Counted from the stretch's first letter, positions 1 through 11,957 are shown. The stretch is DNA of 64,000 nucleotides from Neoscytalidium dimidiatum (GCA_037367355.1 CM074706.1:1240001-1304000); one strand, 5' to 3'. Translations and numbers: made by a program. Notes: a model not told the origin generated them from the letters alone.

Positions 1-245
1 AGACAGATGGGGGCCAGTAATTGAGATGGTCGAATCCTACTGGCTGTATGTGGAAAGCTCTGCAAGCCCCACGGTGTTGGCCCCCTCCTCCTGGCCTGTG
101 CTGTCAGCTTCATGGTCAGACCTATTTATCCCTATCATCATCCCGCCGGAAGCCCATGGCGCCTTTGCTCATGCAATCGTGACTCTGAAAGGCTGGTTTT
201 GCAACAAATACTGCCAGGGCGAGCTCGGTCTCGTCCTCATTTGCT

Positions 246-2560
246 ATGAACAGAAAGCACTCCTTTGAGGAGCCCCCACCTGTTTCAGGTGCTCGGAGAA
301 CATTACGAGATCCGCTTCTCGAGCAGGGTATGTTTTTGTCCTGAGAGTTCTGCATACATACTAATCATAGCATAGATGCGAACAAGGTCGCTTCTTCCGT
401 AGAATATCCGGTCGATAAAAGCTGGCCAGCTATCCCGGTCTCGTTGAAAGACTCAACTTGTGCAACATGGCTGCGCCTGATCCCGAGCTTCGTTCTTGTC
501 CTGATTCCCGTCGGATTCTATGGTGTGTATGGCATTCAACATGAATGGCGCGTTCAAGCTGACTGGTTTAATACAGTACTGGGTTTTCTCATAGTGTGGC
601 AGAATGGTAAGCCCGAGCTTAACAATGAAGATGGAGAGGCAGTCACCCAAGCAATGAGGGTGGCCTCAACATTGTGGCCCATTCTATTCGCTGCTGTGAT
701 TGGACCTATGCTCAAGACTGCTGCCTTGTATCGAGCCGAAAGAGGAACGAAACTCGGGGTGAGTGTTATATTCTTCATACTATCTATCTTTACAAGAGGC
801 GCTGATGGATCCGCGAAAGACACTAGAAGTCCTCACTACCAGTCAAACATTAATCAATACACTTCGTGGATGCTACGAACTCAGGATATTCAGTACTTGG
901 GTGCTTCTTCTTCTATTCGTTTGGGCTCTCAGCCCTGCTGGTGGTCAGGCGGTCCTGCGCTCCATGGCACCAGTCATCCACAAGATGCCGGCAACATACC
1001 CACTGAAATATTATCCCTCCAACAACCTCACTTCGAACCTTTGGACATCATCCATGGATGGCGCCTCCAGCGGTGCATCTGCAAGAGGCAAAGTGCGACG
1101 CGCAGTTGATTCAGCGCTCTCTTCCCCGGACGTTGCAGTCCTTTTTTCAAAAGGTACGAGTACAGACTTTGACGCCGCGGCCGAACGACTCGGAGGGGAG
1201 GAGCAAGCAGCACGGGCAGCACAGACAGATCCATGGGGGAATGTCCGTATCCCGTTCCTTGATTTGATGCCGGGTTACGACAAGGATCAGGCTACCCAAT
1301 GGGTCGAGATATCGTCGACGGAAGTGGCTCCATACTCTTCTCTGATTGGACAAACGGTCCGTGGTATACCAGAGTCTTCCGTCGGGAATATCAGCCTTCA
1401 AATGGATACAATGTATCATTCCTTCTCTGTAAGACTGCCTTCTCTTTTCATTCTCTTTTCATATGGGCTGCTACTAATTTGAAGTGAATTGTCAGTGCAC
1501 ACCGTGGTTCAATGGCACCAAATGGCTTCAAGAAAACCCTTCACAGCTTTTACTACATAAAAATACTAACTTGTCAATCTTCTCGGAATTCGCGGGAACG
1601 AGCGGAACTGGCTCCACTGCCAATACCTTCGTTGATATTCTAAAGCCGACGGCTGCCAATGGCTCCTCCGCGAGCACCACGTCTACGAGCACAAAGGCTG
1701 ACCAGCACGTCCTGGTGTTTGGTGCAAGACTCGATGGCGGCAACATAGACATGACACATTGCGAGGCTAGCACTTCCTACGTCGAAACAGAAGTGGAATG
1801 TGTCAGGACAATTCGAGGTGGTTCAATGTCCTGCGGTGCAGTAAAGACCCGCCAGACGACAGGCAAGCCGAGCTCGAATCAGACCGCCTTGAATACGGCC
1901 GGCCCCGCCTGGACTTCAAACATGTTCATGGAGATCCCAAATACCCTCTTATCCTCGCACGTCCTCGAGCCCTCCGGCCTAGAGCTCTTCCTCCGGGATC
2001 CTCCGACTTCACTGAACGATAATTACACCTTACAGAACTATGAAGGCCTGCCGATGGAAGTTTTTCAAGCCCGCCTCGGTCTCGTATTCAACACATTCTA
2101 CCAGGCCTCCTTGAACACGACGAACTTCTTCGGTGCCGACGGCATCGGTCTGTACGATGTTCAATCACCCTATCTGTCTAATTATGGAAATGCGACGGGG
2201 ACTTGGAATGAGTTCGCACCTGCCAGATACGAGGTGAAATGGGGTTGGCTCATCTTCTACTTCGCGGCGACAACCGTGCTAGCCATTTGCGCAATCACCA
2301 ATGTGATTCTCAGTGCATTCCTTCATGTGCCGGATCTGTTCGTGGGCGTGTCGTCTCTGACCAGGGACTCTAGATTTGTCACGACTATTCCGGGAGGGGG
2401 GAGCACCCTCTCCGGCACGGAAAGAGCTCGGCTTCTTCGAGACGTCTGGGTGCGCATACAGGACGTGCAGCCTGATGAGGACGTTGGGAGAATTGCGTTT
2501 AGTGATGGAGAAGAGCTCAAAAGCAGGGGGTCTTTGCGGTGGGAAAGGAAGTATGAATGA
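246..2560 (+). CDS. Multi-pass membrane protein with large glycosylated ectodomain, function unknown (719 aa)
   Basis: Four-exon model: 246-327, 376-758, 799-1428, 1496-2560. The obvious long frame has no ATG near its start. The first intron (GTATGT donor at 328, CTAAT branch, TAG at 375) joins it in phase to an ATG at 246, giving an N-terminus beginning MNRKHSFEEPPPVSG. The second intron is only 40 bases, which is short but phase-correct. Hydrophobic segments lie around residues 60-85, 120-140 and 178-198, with one more near the C-terminus (starting WGWLIFYFAATTVLAI). Between the third and last lies a roughly 380-residue region with many NxS/T sites, probably extracellular or lumenal. This layout (three helices, ectodomain, one helix, short tail) is common among uncharacterised fungal membrane proteins. 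The gene at 5364-7659 has the same layout. I do not recognise a function. The splice model is convincing because every junction keeps frame. Confidence 0.8.
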
Positions 2561-4002
2561 GGTATCCTTATGGAGAGTTCAAACATTTCCTGCGAGGCGT
2601 TACATTCAGCGTTTGCCAGACGCACCACAAGATCCCAATATCTAGTGTCATTCTAAGTATGAATACCGTTATCAGGTTTTCAAAGTGTGCATGACTTCCG
2701 ATCCTATCCTGGGGGAGGGCGTGGCTCCGCCGACTACAAATAAAGGATAGACGCCGGATCCCCATGGGCTGTCAATAATTTCTTACTTTGAAGCACAGCA
2801 TAGTTTCCGAATTCATTAGGCAGCTGGATCGCTATGATATCACTAAGTATATGCCAGGAGCAAGCCTGTCACCTCACTAGCCAATCATTGTACGTACAAA
2901 TGTGCAACACACCACACCACATATACCTCGGCCGAGGAGAAACTCCGGAGGAACCTTGCTGCTCAAGTAGGAAGGCATTCCCCCACCTTCACGAGCAAGA
3001 CGGTTCGTTTACATTGAGGCCCACGACTTGCTGCAATCGTTGCTGCATCAGTTTCACTCTCTTGGAGCCCACTGTCTCGTCTGTGAGTTGCTTCTTTTCC
3101 CTGTGAACCTATTCTAAGTAGTCTCTACAACATTCCCAATTCAGCATAATCGGGAACCAATCCGAGCAGTCGTAACCTTGGCCAGTGTTGAGCTTCACTC
3201 AAGCAGACTTGGTACTCAGAGCTGGACACGTAATCTCGCATGACTTCAGTCACCCTTGGTGCGGTTATGCTCCAATGATTGCCATGGAATATGCGGGTCT
3301 CCGAGGCTTCCGGAAGATAATGCGGTCAAAAACATGATCTTCCAAATGGCATTAGGAGAAACAAGCACCTACCTCCGTATCCAAGCATTCGTCCTAAATA
3401 TCAAGCTTTTATTGAGGATCAGCATCCATGAAATCGGACCAAGCTCTCGATACATCCTGCGCACGGCAGCTACGTTGTATGTTGATCCGACAAGTGTGCC
3501 ACTCCATGCAAGTACGACTAAACTATGACATCATGGCATGGAGGCTCCCTTTGCATAGTATTACCACAATCCGTTCAGGTTAATCACGACGACGATGCCA
3601 CAGACTGCTTCTTCGAGCTTCAAATATTCAATGACTCACGCTTATCTTAAAGACAACGCTGAAAGAGTCAACTCTGTATATTTCAAACGAGACTTCTAAT
3701 TCAAAGACATCTGCGAGCGTTAGTCAGATAAAGATCTCAAGATTGACGTGCCCACCCTTGCCCAATGTTCCCGAAACATCGGAACTGGTGAAAAGACACT
3801 TCTGTTAGTGGGACACAGCCTCCTTACAGATTAAATCACGAGATAGCAATCGGATATATGAGCGAAATCGTACGTCAGTATTTTTTGCATGATGCGCAAG
3901 GCGTTCAGGTATAAATCAAAGCATTTATCCTGACTCCAGTTAGTAGTACTCGAAGGACTACCTTACCCGTCGGAACTCCTGCATTTCTCTCTCATCTTCA
4001 TA
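2561..4002. other. Intergenic stretch, no gene supported
   Basis: Between the first membrane protein and the alcohol dehydrogenase fragment there are only short frames (up to about 90 codons) without recognisable motifs. The last part before 4003 is pyrimidine-rich and is the likely promoter of the truncated dehydrogenase. Confidence 0.5.
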
Positions 4003-4287
4003 ATGTCACTCAACAGTACGATGCGTGGTGTCGTTTGGGAGGGTATCCCCTACCATATGACCGTCACCAGCCTGCCTGCCCCTTCTATCCAGGCGCCAAC
4101 CGACGCCATCGTCCGAGTAACGGCTTCAGCAATCTGTGGCACGGACCTGCACACCTACCATGGCTTCTACGGCAGTCTGGCGGCAGAGAAATCAGGAATC
4201 CCTCTTTCTGTGTCCCCGGCCCACCTGTGTTGCACTTGTCCTTTTAATAATTCAATTTTTCGTGATACGCTACTATTCTTTAGTTAA
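4003..4287 (+). pseudogene. Truncated zinc-dependent alcohol dehydrogenase, N-terminal fragment
   Basis: An ATG at 4003 opens a frame matching the N-terminus of zinc-binding medium-chain dehydrogenases. It includes MRGVVWEGIPYHM and the segment AICGTDLHTYHGFYG, where the Cys of CGTDLH is the usual catalytic zinc ligand. After about 62 residues the similarity stops (near 4190). The frame closes at 4287 with no cofactor-binding fold and no structural-zinc cysteines. The following kilobase is more AT-rich and shows no continuation in any frame. The family is normally 340-400 residues, so this is a fragment missing more than 80 percent of the enzyme. It sits between two similar membrane-protein genes, which suggests a rearrangement breakpoint. 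Confidence 0.7.
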
Positions 4288-5363
4288 TTTACCGTCTCTT
4301 ATTTGCCTTGCAACGCAGAATCTTTACCAATCAAATTCCATATATAGTCTTGATTCGAGGCAGACTGCTACGCGTTAGATATCTTCTGTTTTTGGGCATT
4401 CGAGCCTCTCCAATGCTGGTAGTAATCCCCAATATTTCTTATTTTCTTCTTGTCCAGACCCCGCATGGACATGTCAGCCTCAGGAAGTCAAAACAATATC
4501 CATCGCACCTGTGCAACCGCATATCATGAGTTCGGTCACTACTGGAGAGGAATATCCTGGATATACTTTCTACGGTCTGGAGAAACGTTGTCGTGGATGG
4601 CTTATCCTTGAATCATAACATAAAAGCCTTTACTACAACGCTTCAGATACGTTGAGGGTCATAGACACAAGACCAAGACGCGTAACGTTCTCTTGCAGAT
4701 GAAAGAAAATGCAAGCCTGACTTCACATCCTTAGTTGGAAGGAGTGCTCGAGGCAACCTGAGACGTACTTATGATAAATGAGGCGCTCTCGGAAGAATAA
4801 CTTTACTATCGAGTGAGTATTAGCGTGCCGGAATGGTATCAGGTAAGTATGATCCCATATGGAGAACGTTTTAGGACTTCCCCAAGATAACCGAATGGTT
4901 CTGGAGTTCTTATAGAGTACGCAGCTAATCTTTGAGTACTTGCGATCTTTGTTGATATAGGTTTCGAGATCTATCAAAGTGCTCAGATTTAGTTGGTGCT
5001 GATCTATGATGGGGAGTTCGAGATACCATGCATCAAACCTATTCCAGGAGGAATTGGAAATCCTTAGTGGGTCGCAGGATTTGGTGGCGGATGATACATA
5101 CAAACCGGCCTCGCGAACCTCGTGTTCGGCGTGTATTATCCGCTACGCGAGGATTGGGGGCTGGGATAGCACTTGGCAATTCTCCAAACGGAAGCTGTCC
5201 AACCACGACAGGGATTATGTGGCGTTCCTTTGGCCTATGGCGGCTGTGCAGCATATCGAACCACCCACGTGTTGATGCGGTTGTGTTGCAATATTGGTTT
5301 TTCTATAAATGCATGCAGATCCGCCCACGCAAGATACGCAGGCAGCACTGCTCTGCTCCCATC
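4288..5363. other. Intergenic, downstream of the dehydrogenase fragment
   Basis: Moderately AT-rich sequence with stops in all frames. No continuation of the alcohol dehydrogenase was found. The right end is the promoter and leader of the next gene. Open frames just upstream of 5364 look like leader sequence rather than protein. Confidence 0.45.
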
Positions 5364-7659
5364 ATGCCCTCACCCAATGTTGTTCCGGGCGTTGAGGAGC
5401 TGCCCGACTACCACGAATTGACCAGCACTCGACAAGCTGAGCTCCACAGGATCGAACAGTACAGAAAAGACACACGTGTGTTGTCAACAGGAAATAGCAG
5501 GCCTTGGCTTTGGTTTATTTTGTTCGCCTACGCTGTTTTTGCACTAACGTCTTGGGTCATCCTATGCCAAATTGGCAGAGGCAAAACTTATGGTCGTCGT
5601 AGTTGGGTTGACAACAACCTTCAACGGTTTCGGGATCCTGACACCGGTGCGCGAGACATCAAAATTGCTTCAGTCCTTGCTTCTGTCGCGACTGCACTGG
5701 CTCTTCCTACGGCTGCATCCATATGCACTCATGCTGCTGTTCCATTTGCGCAGTACCATGCCAAGGGCCAAAAACTCACCCTCAGACAAACGTTGGCGCT
5801 TGCGAATCAGGAATGGATGAGTCCACTTATGCTCCCCATTCTCCTGATACCAAAACAGAACCGTCTTCAAGGCAGCTTATTTCTCTGGTTCGCAGTCTGT
5901 CTTACTCTCCTAGGTGTGTACTTGCTGATATTTGTGAATACAAGGACGCTAACAGTCTCCGGATAGGGCTGGCAATCTGGCCAATTCAGCAAGGGTTCCT
6001 GCAGCCACTGTCTACAACCAAAGTTCCTTCCGATTCTTCTGACTACACAGGTTTCTATGCTTTTGACATTCCGCAACTCTTCAGCCCGTTCACATCCTAT
6101 GCGAACGAGGACATTGTAAGCCTCCGTGAATCCTTGCAGTCATGGAGCGGCAAAGATTGCAATCCTCGCATCTGGTGGAACGGTACGGCTGAGGATACTG
6201 CAAATTGGCAGCGCAACTGTGCCAACGCTCAATCTCGCATGTCCAGCTCTACGTTTTACAATCCGTTCGACAGCTATCAGGAGGAGGATTGGATTCAACG
6301 CGACGTCTTCATGGCACAGATGCCGTTCGGATTCAATACAGGCTTCGAGAGAGCGTACATCCCTCGCTTCAACACTAGCGTTGAGTACCAGAATATCACG
6401 GAGAGCGAAGCGCCCGCCGGATGCTTTACAGACTCTGATGATGCTAGTTTCATAAAATACAAGTACGACTGGGTCAATCCGGATCCGGAATACTCCGAAT
6501 ATTACGATTGGCATTTTCGCACATGCATTCCCAGCACTGCCTTGAGAAGTCCGATGAAAAACGGCACGCGAGATCGACAAGACTTTGATGAGGTCTTCTA
6601 CCTCAACCTCATTGGAGGTGGTGTGTTTCGAAACTACGCCCGACAGGGCTCGGGGACCTTTAGGGTGTCGGCTAGAACGACGATTGGCTACTTCGAGCTT
6701 CCAAATCATTATAACAATGGAACCCATGGCCCGCTTCTGGATACAGTCATCCTACCAGACGACACCGAGCTCATAGAGTAAGTTCCCATCTCCCAAATAG
6801 AATCGAAGCAGATGCTCACACCCTCAGCTCACTATACCCAGATAATTGGGACGACTCCAGTTACTACGACGATGACGACGACGCCCCACCCTCTTTGGAA
6901 CGTACTCGCAACAAAGGGCCGCTCACGACGCTCTACCTAGCTCTCTTCGGCAACGGCTCCTTCATCCACTCGTGGACCAACGACGACTATCTGGCCTACA
7001 TGAACACCACGACCAACGACGGTGGCACCCGCTCGAGCACGGTATGTCAAGACAACCCCCCGCTTGGCCAGATTCTGGCCACGCTGGGCAAGACCTACGA
7101 CAGCTCCGGCGCGCGCGCCTGCATCCAGCCGAGCTACCTCAACGAAGACTACAACAACGCAATCACCACCCGCTGGCTGTCCTACTTCCTGTTGGTCGAC
7201 GACATGGGCCCCGTCCTGAATTTGGCCGCGTTCCTGGCCAACGAGCGCCGCCTCGTCAACCCTAGCTCGGGTGCCAGCGGCGGCATGCGGTTCCACGCCG
7301 ACCCGGGCGTGGACGTGCTGGCGCCGGTGATGCCGATGGCGGGCGTCATTGTCGGGTCGGTGTTGCTGGGCCTGTTTCTCCTGCTGCTCCTGGGGCTCGT
7401 CGTGTTTGCCTGCTTTGCTACGCGCTGGACGGGCCGATTGGACGCAACGGCGATGATGAAGATGGGGGCTGCGATGGCGTTGTCTACAGAGGGTCTGGCG
7501 ACGCTGGGCGGATCGCAAAGCATCTTCGAAAGAGCGCCGGGATACGTTGGAGACGCAATGCCGGAGAGCGAGGTAGGGAGAATGGCGGTCGGAGGCCAGG
7601 CACCTCTGCGGAGAATTAGGAAGTATGAGACGGAAATATGCGGTGTAATGCAATCGTAA
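5364..7659 (+). CDS. Multi-pass membrane protein with large ectodomain, function unknown (730 aa)
   Basis: Three-exon model: 5364-5913, 5967-6777, 6828-7659. Both introns (53 and 50 bases) have good donors (GTGTGT, GTAAGT), acceptors TAG and CAG, and matching phases. I chose the ATG at 5364 (MPSPNVVPGVEELPDY) because the upstream part of the same frame is poor coding sequence. Hydrophobic segments start at about residues 52 (WLWFILFAYAVFALTSWVIL), 104 and 170, and a strong one lies near residue 630 (GVIVGSVLLGLFLLLLLGLVV). The region between the third and last helices is about 420 residues, rich in Tyr, Asp and NxT/NxS sites, consistent with a secreted-side domain. Topology matches the gene at 246-2560 and I infer distant paralogy. 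A C-terminal cytoplasmic tail of roughly 80 residues follows the last helix. Function is not recognisable from sequence. Confidence 0.8.
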
Positions 7660-8032
7660 TGGGTGATGTGTGACGTGTATATGAACTATATATCTCTTAG
7701 TCAGTTTAGATGATCTAATTCGAAGGCAATGGTTCTTGGAACTTGGAAATTCACACGCCCAAGTTGGACGACGGATGAGCTTCCATGTTGGGTAAGCCCA
7801 AGGAACATGTTATCATATCCGCTCTATCTCAACTATCTTCTCGCAATACAGAATTAACCGTGTTCACGTCTGCGCAGCTACCTCGATCTGTACTGGAAGA
7901 CCTAATACTTCTAGCAGAATTTGGAAACCGACCCTTTGTAACAAGTTCAGGCTTATAACAACTTCAAGAGAGTGGTACAAGTAAAGGTTTGTATGAGGAA
8001 GGCATAAAGCCAAAATGCGCCATGAAGCAGCA
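7660..8032. other. Short convergent intergenic region
   Basis: Carries the 3' ends of the membrane-protein gene (+) and the transporter gene (-). Nothing else is seen. Confidence 0.5.
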
Positions 8033-9430
8033 CTAAAGTGCTTGTGCTTTTCTGAACTTCCACACAACCTGTAGTGTGGCGTAATAGCTGAACGGCAAAG
8101 CAATGAACCAGAGGGCAAAATTGATGCTCGCCGTAGCAATCAGTGTGGTGGGGACCGCCTGAACTCCAAAGCCCACAGCAACAGCAGCGGTCTCTATGCC
8201 CCTGAGCAAAGAACTGTACCGAATCTGGTCACCTGGTGAGTCAGAGAGATTGCTGATGCACCAGTAGATGTAGTTCTCTACCATCCCGAGACTGATACGT
8301 TCAAACATGTACAGGCCAAAGCCACGACCAAAAGCGCTCTGGTCTCCCCAATCCAACGTCGGGTCTGTGTGCCGGTATTCATTCTGGATGATGACAGCCC
8401 AAATCCATGTCGCGCTGTTACAAGCTGCAATGAAAATATATGTGGCAACAGCGCGTGTTTGCCGGTTCTTCGTCCACGGCAAGTCCACCAGCGAGCCACC
8501 GAGCCAGGTCGCTAGGGTCCCCACGACAGCCGCCATGAAGCTGCCTAGAGCGCGAGAGCGCACTGTGAAGTAAGTTGCGAGGTATGTCCCGGGATATGCC
8601 TGGATCCAGCCAAAGTACCAGAACAGCGGCGTCAGGAGCAAAATCGATTTGCTGCGCACCAACCGCCACATAGCGGCCAACTCGGTCCGCCAGTCAATGC
8701 CCCTGGGCGCCTCAATTCGCGTCCTGTCATCGCGCTGCACTTTCTCGGGGTTGGACAATAGTAGGCCGAAGAAGAAGCCTAGGCACTGGATGGCAATGAA
8801 GCCGATGTAAGTCTCGTAACCAACCTTGCCACGCTGGTTGATCTTGTGGTTAATGCCGAGCGAGACAGCGCCGCCGATGATGTTGCCAAAGTTGCGAAAC
8901 GTGAACCACGTCGCGATGTAGCGGCCACGCTTGTGCTGCTCCGGGTACCCCGTTGCGATCGCGCCTTCAACCGACCAGAAGAAGCCCGCTGAGATACCAC
9001 ATGCCACCGCTCCGACGTAGACGAACCAGGTCGATCCAAAGCGGTTGTTGACGTAGAGTCCGGCGGCGTATAAGGGGTACCCGAGCGTACCTAGCGCTAG
9101 TGTCCATCGGAAGCCGACGGCGTTGGTGAGCCATGGGCCGGCAAAGCAGGTTACTGTCATAAAGGCGTAGAGGAGCGCGTTGGCGGCGTTGACCAGGTCC
9201 GGGCTTTGTGAGCCGCCAACGCCCAGGCCGTTCATTGCGCTCCATATTCCAGGGGCTGTGAAGGCGCATGTTCCAACTACCAGGATTTGGAACAAAGTAC
9301 TACGGAAGAACACAGGCCGTCGCGGTGGTACGGGTTCATTGCTCGGGCTTTCTTGAGAGGTGGTATCTTCAGGTAGTCGGTCGTTGACGATTGTGATCTC
9401 GTCTTTTCCGTCGGTTTGTGGAGACGACAT
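8033..9430 (-). CDS. UNC-93-like major facilitator transporter (465 aa)
   Basis: Single exon, ATG at 9430 (MSSPQTDGKDEITIV). A polar N-terminal tail of about 40 residues is followed by 11-12 hydrophobic segments. The first membrane half contains IWSAMNGLGVGGS and GVQAVPT-like turns; the segment GFFWSVEGAIATGYPE followed by KRGRYIATWFTFRNFGNIIGG is characteristic of fungal UNC-93/DUF895-type MFS proteins. Length fits the family (450-500). Members are plasma- or vacuolar-membrane proteins whose substrates are mostly unknown. The gene diverges from the TauD-type dioxygenase across 637 bases, so co-regulation and a shared substrate are possible. That link is inference. Family call is confident, substrate is not known. 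Confidence 0.88.
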   Translation of the reverse strand: MSSPQTDGKDEITIVNDRLPEDTTSQESPSNEPVPPRRPVFFRSTLFQILVVGTCAFTAPGIWSAMNGLGVGGSQSPDLVNAANALLYAFMTVTCFAGPWLTNAVGFRWTLALGTLGYPLYAAGLYVNNRFGSTWFVYVGAVACGISAGFFWSVEGAIATGYPEQHKRGRYIATWFTFRNFGNIIGGAVSLGINHKINQRGKVGYETYIGFIAIQCLGFFFGLLLSNPEKVQRDDRTRIEAPRGIDWRTELAAMWRLVRSKSILLLTPLFWYFGWIQAYPGTYLATYFTVRSRALGSFMAAVVGTLATWLGGSLVDLPWTKNRQTRAVATYIFIAACNSATWIWAVIIQNEYRHTDPTLDWGDQSAFGRGFGLYMFERISLGMVENYIYWCISNLSDSPGDQIRYSSLLRGIETAAVAVGFGVQAVPTTLIATASINFALWFIALPFSYYATLQVVWKFRKAQAL

Positions 9431-10067
9431 TTTTTAAAACATTTAAGACCTCTGAAGTCGAGAGAGATGTACTTATTGAAGAGAGAGATTAATGTTTAAG
9501 GAGGAAAGCCTAGAAGGCGCAGGGGGTTACAGTTGAGCGTCCATCATTTTGAGATAAAGCCAATCATTTGCTTATATCTCCCAATGTAAGGCACTAAAGG
9601 TGGGGGAATATATCTCCAGCGAGCACGCAAGATAATGTACCCAAGACATAGATAGATATTACTTGCGTGGTGGAGAGGAGGATTGGCGCTAGCACGTGAA
9701 TGGGAATGCGGGGACGGGTTCAGTAGCCGATTTCGTGATCACTGCAGATATGAGACAATGAATCCAACCAATGAATGAGCCCGATAACAGAAGTGGCTTG
9801 GGAAGTAGGGTCTCATCACAGTGGCACGGATGAGGTCCGTCACGCGTGCTCAGTGCGAGTGAACATAGGGCGGGGACAACAGCCGGTAGTGCTCCGACTG
9901 AGTCTTACTACATAATAAAATCCCTGGGCCAACCCTTCCAGAAACCTCATTTAATCCAACACACTGACACAGAAAAGCCCAGAACTCAATTCTATTTTGT
10001 CTTTCCACTTCAAATTCTATACGAAAAGACACCAAAATTTTGCCCCCGCACTTTGGAATATCCCACT
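9431..10067. promoter_or_regulatory. Shared divergent promoter of the transporter and TauD-type dioxygenase
   Basis: 637 bases separate the two start codons, so both promoters must lie here. A palindromic CACGTG E-box followed by A (CACGTGA) sits at 9693-9698, about mid-way. In yeasts and some fungi this core binds bHLH factors such as Cbf1, which control sulfur genes. Whether that applies here is inference. Confidence 0.5.
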
Positions 10068-11261
10068 ATGACAACAATCATCCAAACTGGAGCTCACACA
10101 ATCGAAAGTGGCCTGACCCCGACAACACCACTAATATTCGAGTCTTTCGACTTACCGCCGGGCAATCAACGTCAACTTGGGCAACCACACCCAAGCGGCA
10201 CAGTGACACCACTGGCACTCCGGCCTTCCACACATGACCACATGCCCATAGACCTCGACACAGTCATCAAGACAATAAAGTCCCTCCAAACCCAAGATGG
10301 TATCCTAACCAAGAAACTCGCCACTCATGGGACCCTCCTCTTCCGAGGCCTGCCCATCCACAGCGCCACGGATTTCAGCAAGTTTGCGCACGCATTCGGC
10401 TACAAGCCGCACGAAATCATTGGTATTGTCGTCGACCGTCCGCTGCTGGCCCCTAACGTTGCGCCAGCCAACGAAGCCCCCAAGGAGGTCCTGATCTATA
10501 ACCACAACGAGAGCCCGCAGGTGCCGCACGCACCCGAATACATCTTCTTCTACTCGCACAAGGCGCCCGAGAAGGGCGGCGAGACGCCAATATCTTCGTC
10601 GTTGGAACTCTTCCACCGCGCCCAGCAGGAGATTCCGGAGTTTGTGGCCGAGCTCGCGGAGAAGGGGATTCTGAGCAAGGTTAAGTACGCGGTTGAGAAG
10701 CAGTACGCCGGTGGATCCACGTTGAAGCAGGCGTTCGGGAAAGAGATCCAAGATGGGGACGATGAGGCCACAAAGCGTGCGAAGATCGAAGCCCAGATTG
10801 CAAGATATGGCAGGGGCAAGTACACGACCTGGGAATGGAGTGATGACGGGAACACGCTCACTTTGACTCATCGACTCCCTGCTATCCGAACGCAGCCGGG
10901 AACTGGGCTGCCGACGCTATTCACGGGGTTGGCGGCCTACTGGAAGAATGCGCAGGTCAACAGCGCGATTGCGAATGCGAGGAGGAACGTCACCACGCAG
11001 CACTTTGGTGATGGCAAGCCCATCCCGGAGAAGTATCTCCAGAAGCTAGCAGATATAACTGATGAGATAAGGGTGCTGCATAAGTGGCAACAAGGGGATG
11101 TGTTGGTTTATGACAACATCATTTCCCAGCATGGTCGGCAGCCGTGGGAAGGCCAGCAGGAGGACCGGGTGGTGCTCGCAAGTTTGTTTGACGGTGAAAG
11201 TGTGCCTGGAGCATACGGTGATGGTGACTGGGCACAAGTTGTGCAGGCCCTTGATGGGTGA
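10068..11261 (+). CDS. TauD/TfdA-family Fe(II)/2-oxoglutarate dioxygenase (397 aa)
   Basis: Single exon. I chose the ATG at 10068 (MTTIIQTGAHTIESG); the frame is open further upstream but has leader-like composition. The fold is seen from about residue 85 (GTLLFRGLPIHSATDF) to the C-terminus. Likely iron ligands are His146 and Glu148 in YNHNESPQVPHAPEY (HxE rather than the commoner HxD) and His355 in IISQHGRQPWEG. Arg367 in EDRVVLASL is the expected 2-oxoglutarate anchor. The family hydroxylates small acids, sulfonates or natural-product intermediates with Fe(II), O2 and 2-oxoglutarate. Fungal members of this clade resemble clavaminate-synthase-like proteins. The true substrate cannot be read from sequence. 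The divergent UNC-93-like transporter suggests import or export of the same compound. Confidence 0.87.
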   Translation: MTTIIQTGAHTIESGLTPTTPLIFESFDLPPGNQRQLGQPHPSGTVTPLALRPSTHDHMPIDLDTVIKTIKSLQTQDGILTKKLATHGTLLFRGLPIHSATDFSKFAHAFGYKPHEIIGIVVDRPLLAPNVAPANEAPKEVLIYNHNESPQVPHAPEYIFFYSHKAPEKGGETPISSSLELFHRAQQEIPEFVAELAEKGILSKVKYAVEKQYAGGSTLKQAFGKEIQDGDDEATKRAKIEAQIARYGRGKYTTWEWSDDGNTLTLTHRLPAIRTQPGTGLPTLFTGLAAYWKNAQVNSAIANARRNVTTQHFGDGKPIPEKYLQKLADITDEIRVLHKWQQGDVLVYDNIISQHGRQPWEGQQEDRVVLASLFDGESVPGAYGDGDWAQVVQALDG

Positions 11262-11957
11262 ATCAACTTTCATGTTTGCTTCTGTACGCTTTGCTTGGTG
11301 GGATAGATTCATGTTCATCGAGAAAGCTACAATTCAGTGCTGAGGAAATTGAAATTCGATCAGTACTAGTGAACAACACCCAGAGATAACATCAGAAATA
11401 GTGTAGTAGGAGAGTTGCGCTGCGCCATCAAAGGCTTCTAGCTCAAAGTAAAGAAAAAAAAAAAAAGCTAACTACGAAGTTTTCCTGAAAACAACTTTTG
11501 GTCATACCGGCTTCAAGAATATTTCTGCAGTATTGGGATGCTACGGTGATGTGCAACAGATTCACGCAAAGCAATCAACCTACGTATTACTCCCTGAAGG
11601 AGATCAAAAAGTTAACTTGGAGTTCCTTGAACAAGAATGACGTGAAATTCGAGTGCCGTTGTGTACTAACGTGTTTTAGCAAAGAAAATAGATATAAAGT
11701 AGTCAGCTACTAGACGAGCCATGAACATACGTTGGACATCTAGTAGCATTCTTCAATCACACGGTTCTTTTTGGAAAGGCGTTGAATAAAGAAGGTGAAG
11801 CCTCGCTTGCCTAGAGTGGGAAGCAGGACCAGTTGGCCTCGGTCTGAGGCCAAAGTTGTGTGGCGCTAAACTCCGCCAAAAAGCCGCTCGCCGCCGCTTT
11901 CAAAGCTCCCCTCCTCCACAACATCGACATCCCTACACCACGACAACAAACACCACC
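11262..11957. other. Intergenic region between dioxygenase and PTPA gene
   Basis: Contains the dioxygenase 3' end, a poly-A tract at about 11454-11466, and from about 11850 the leader of the next gene. No motif-bearing frame is seen. Confidence 0.5.
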
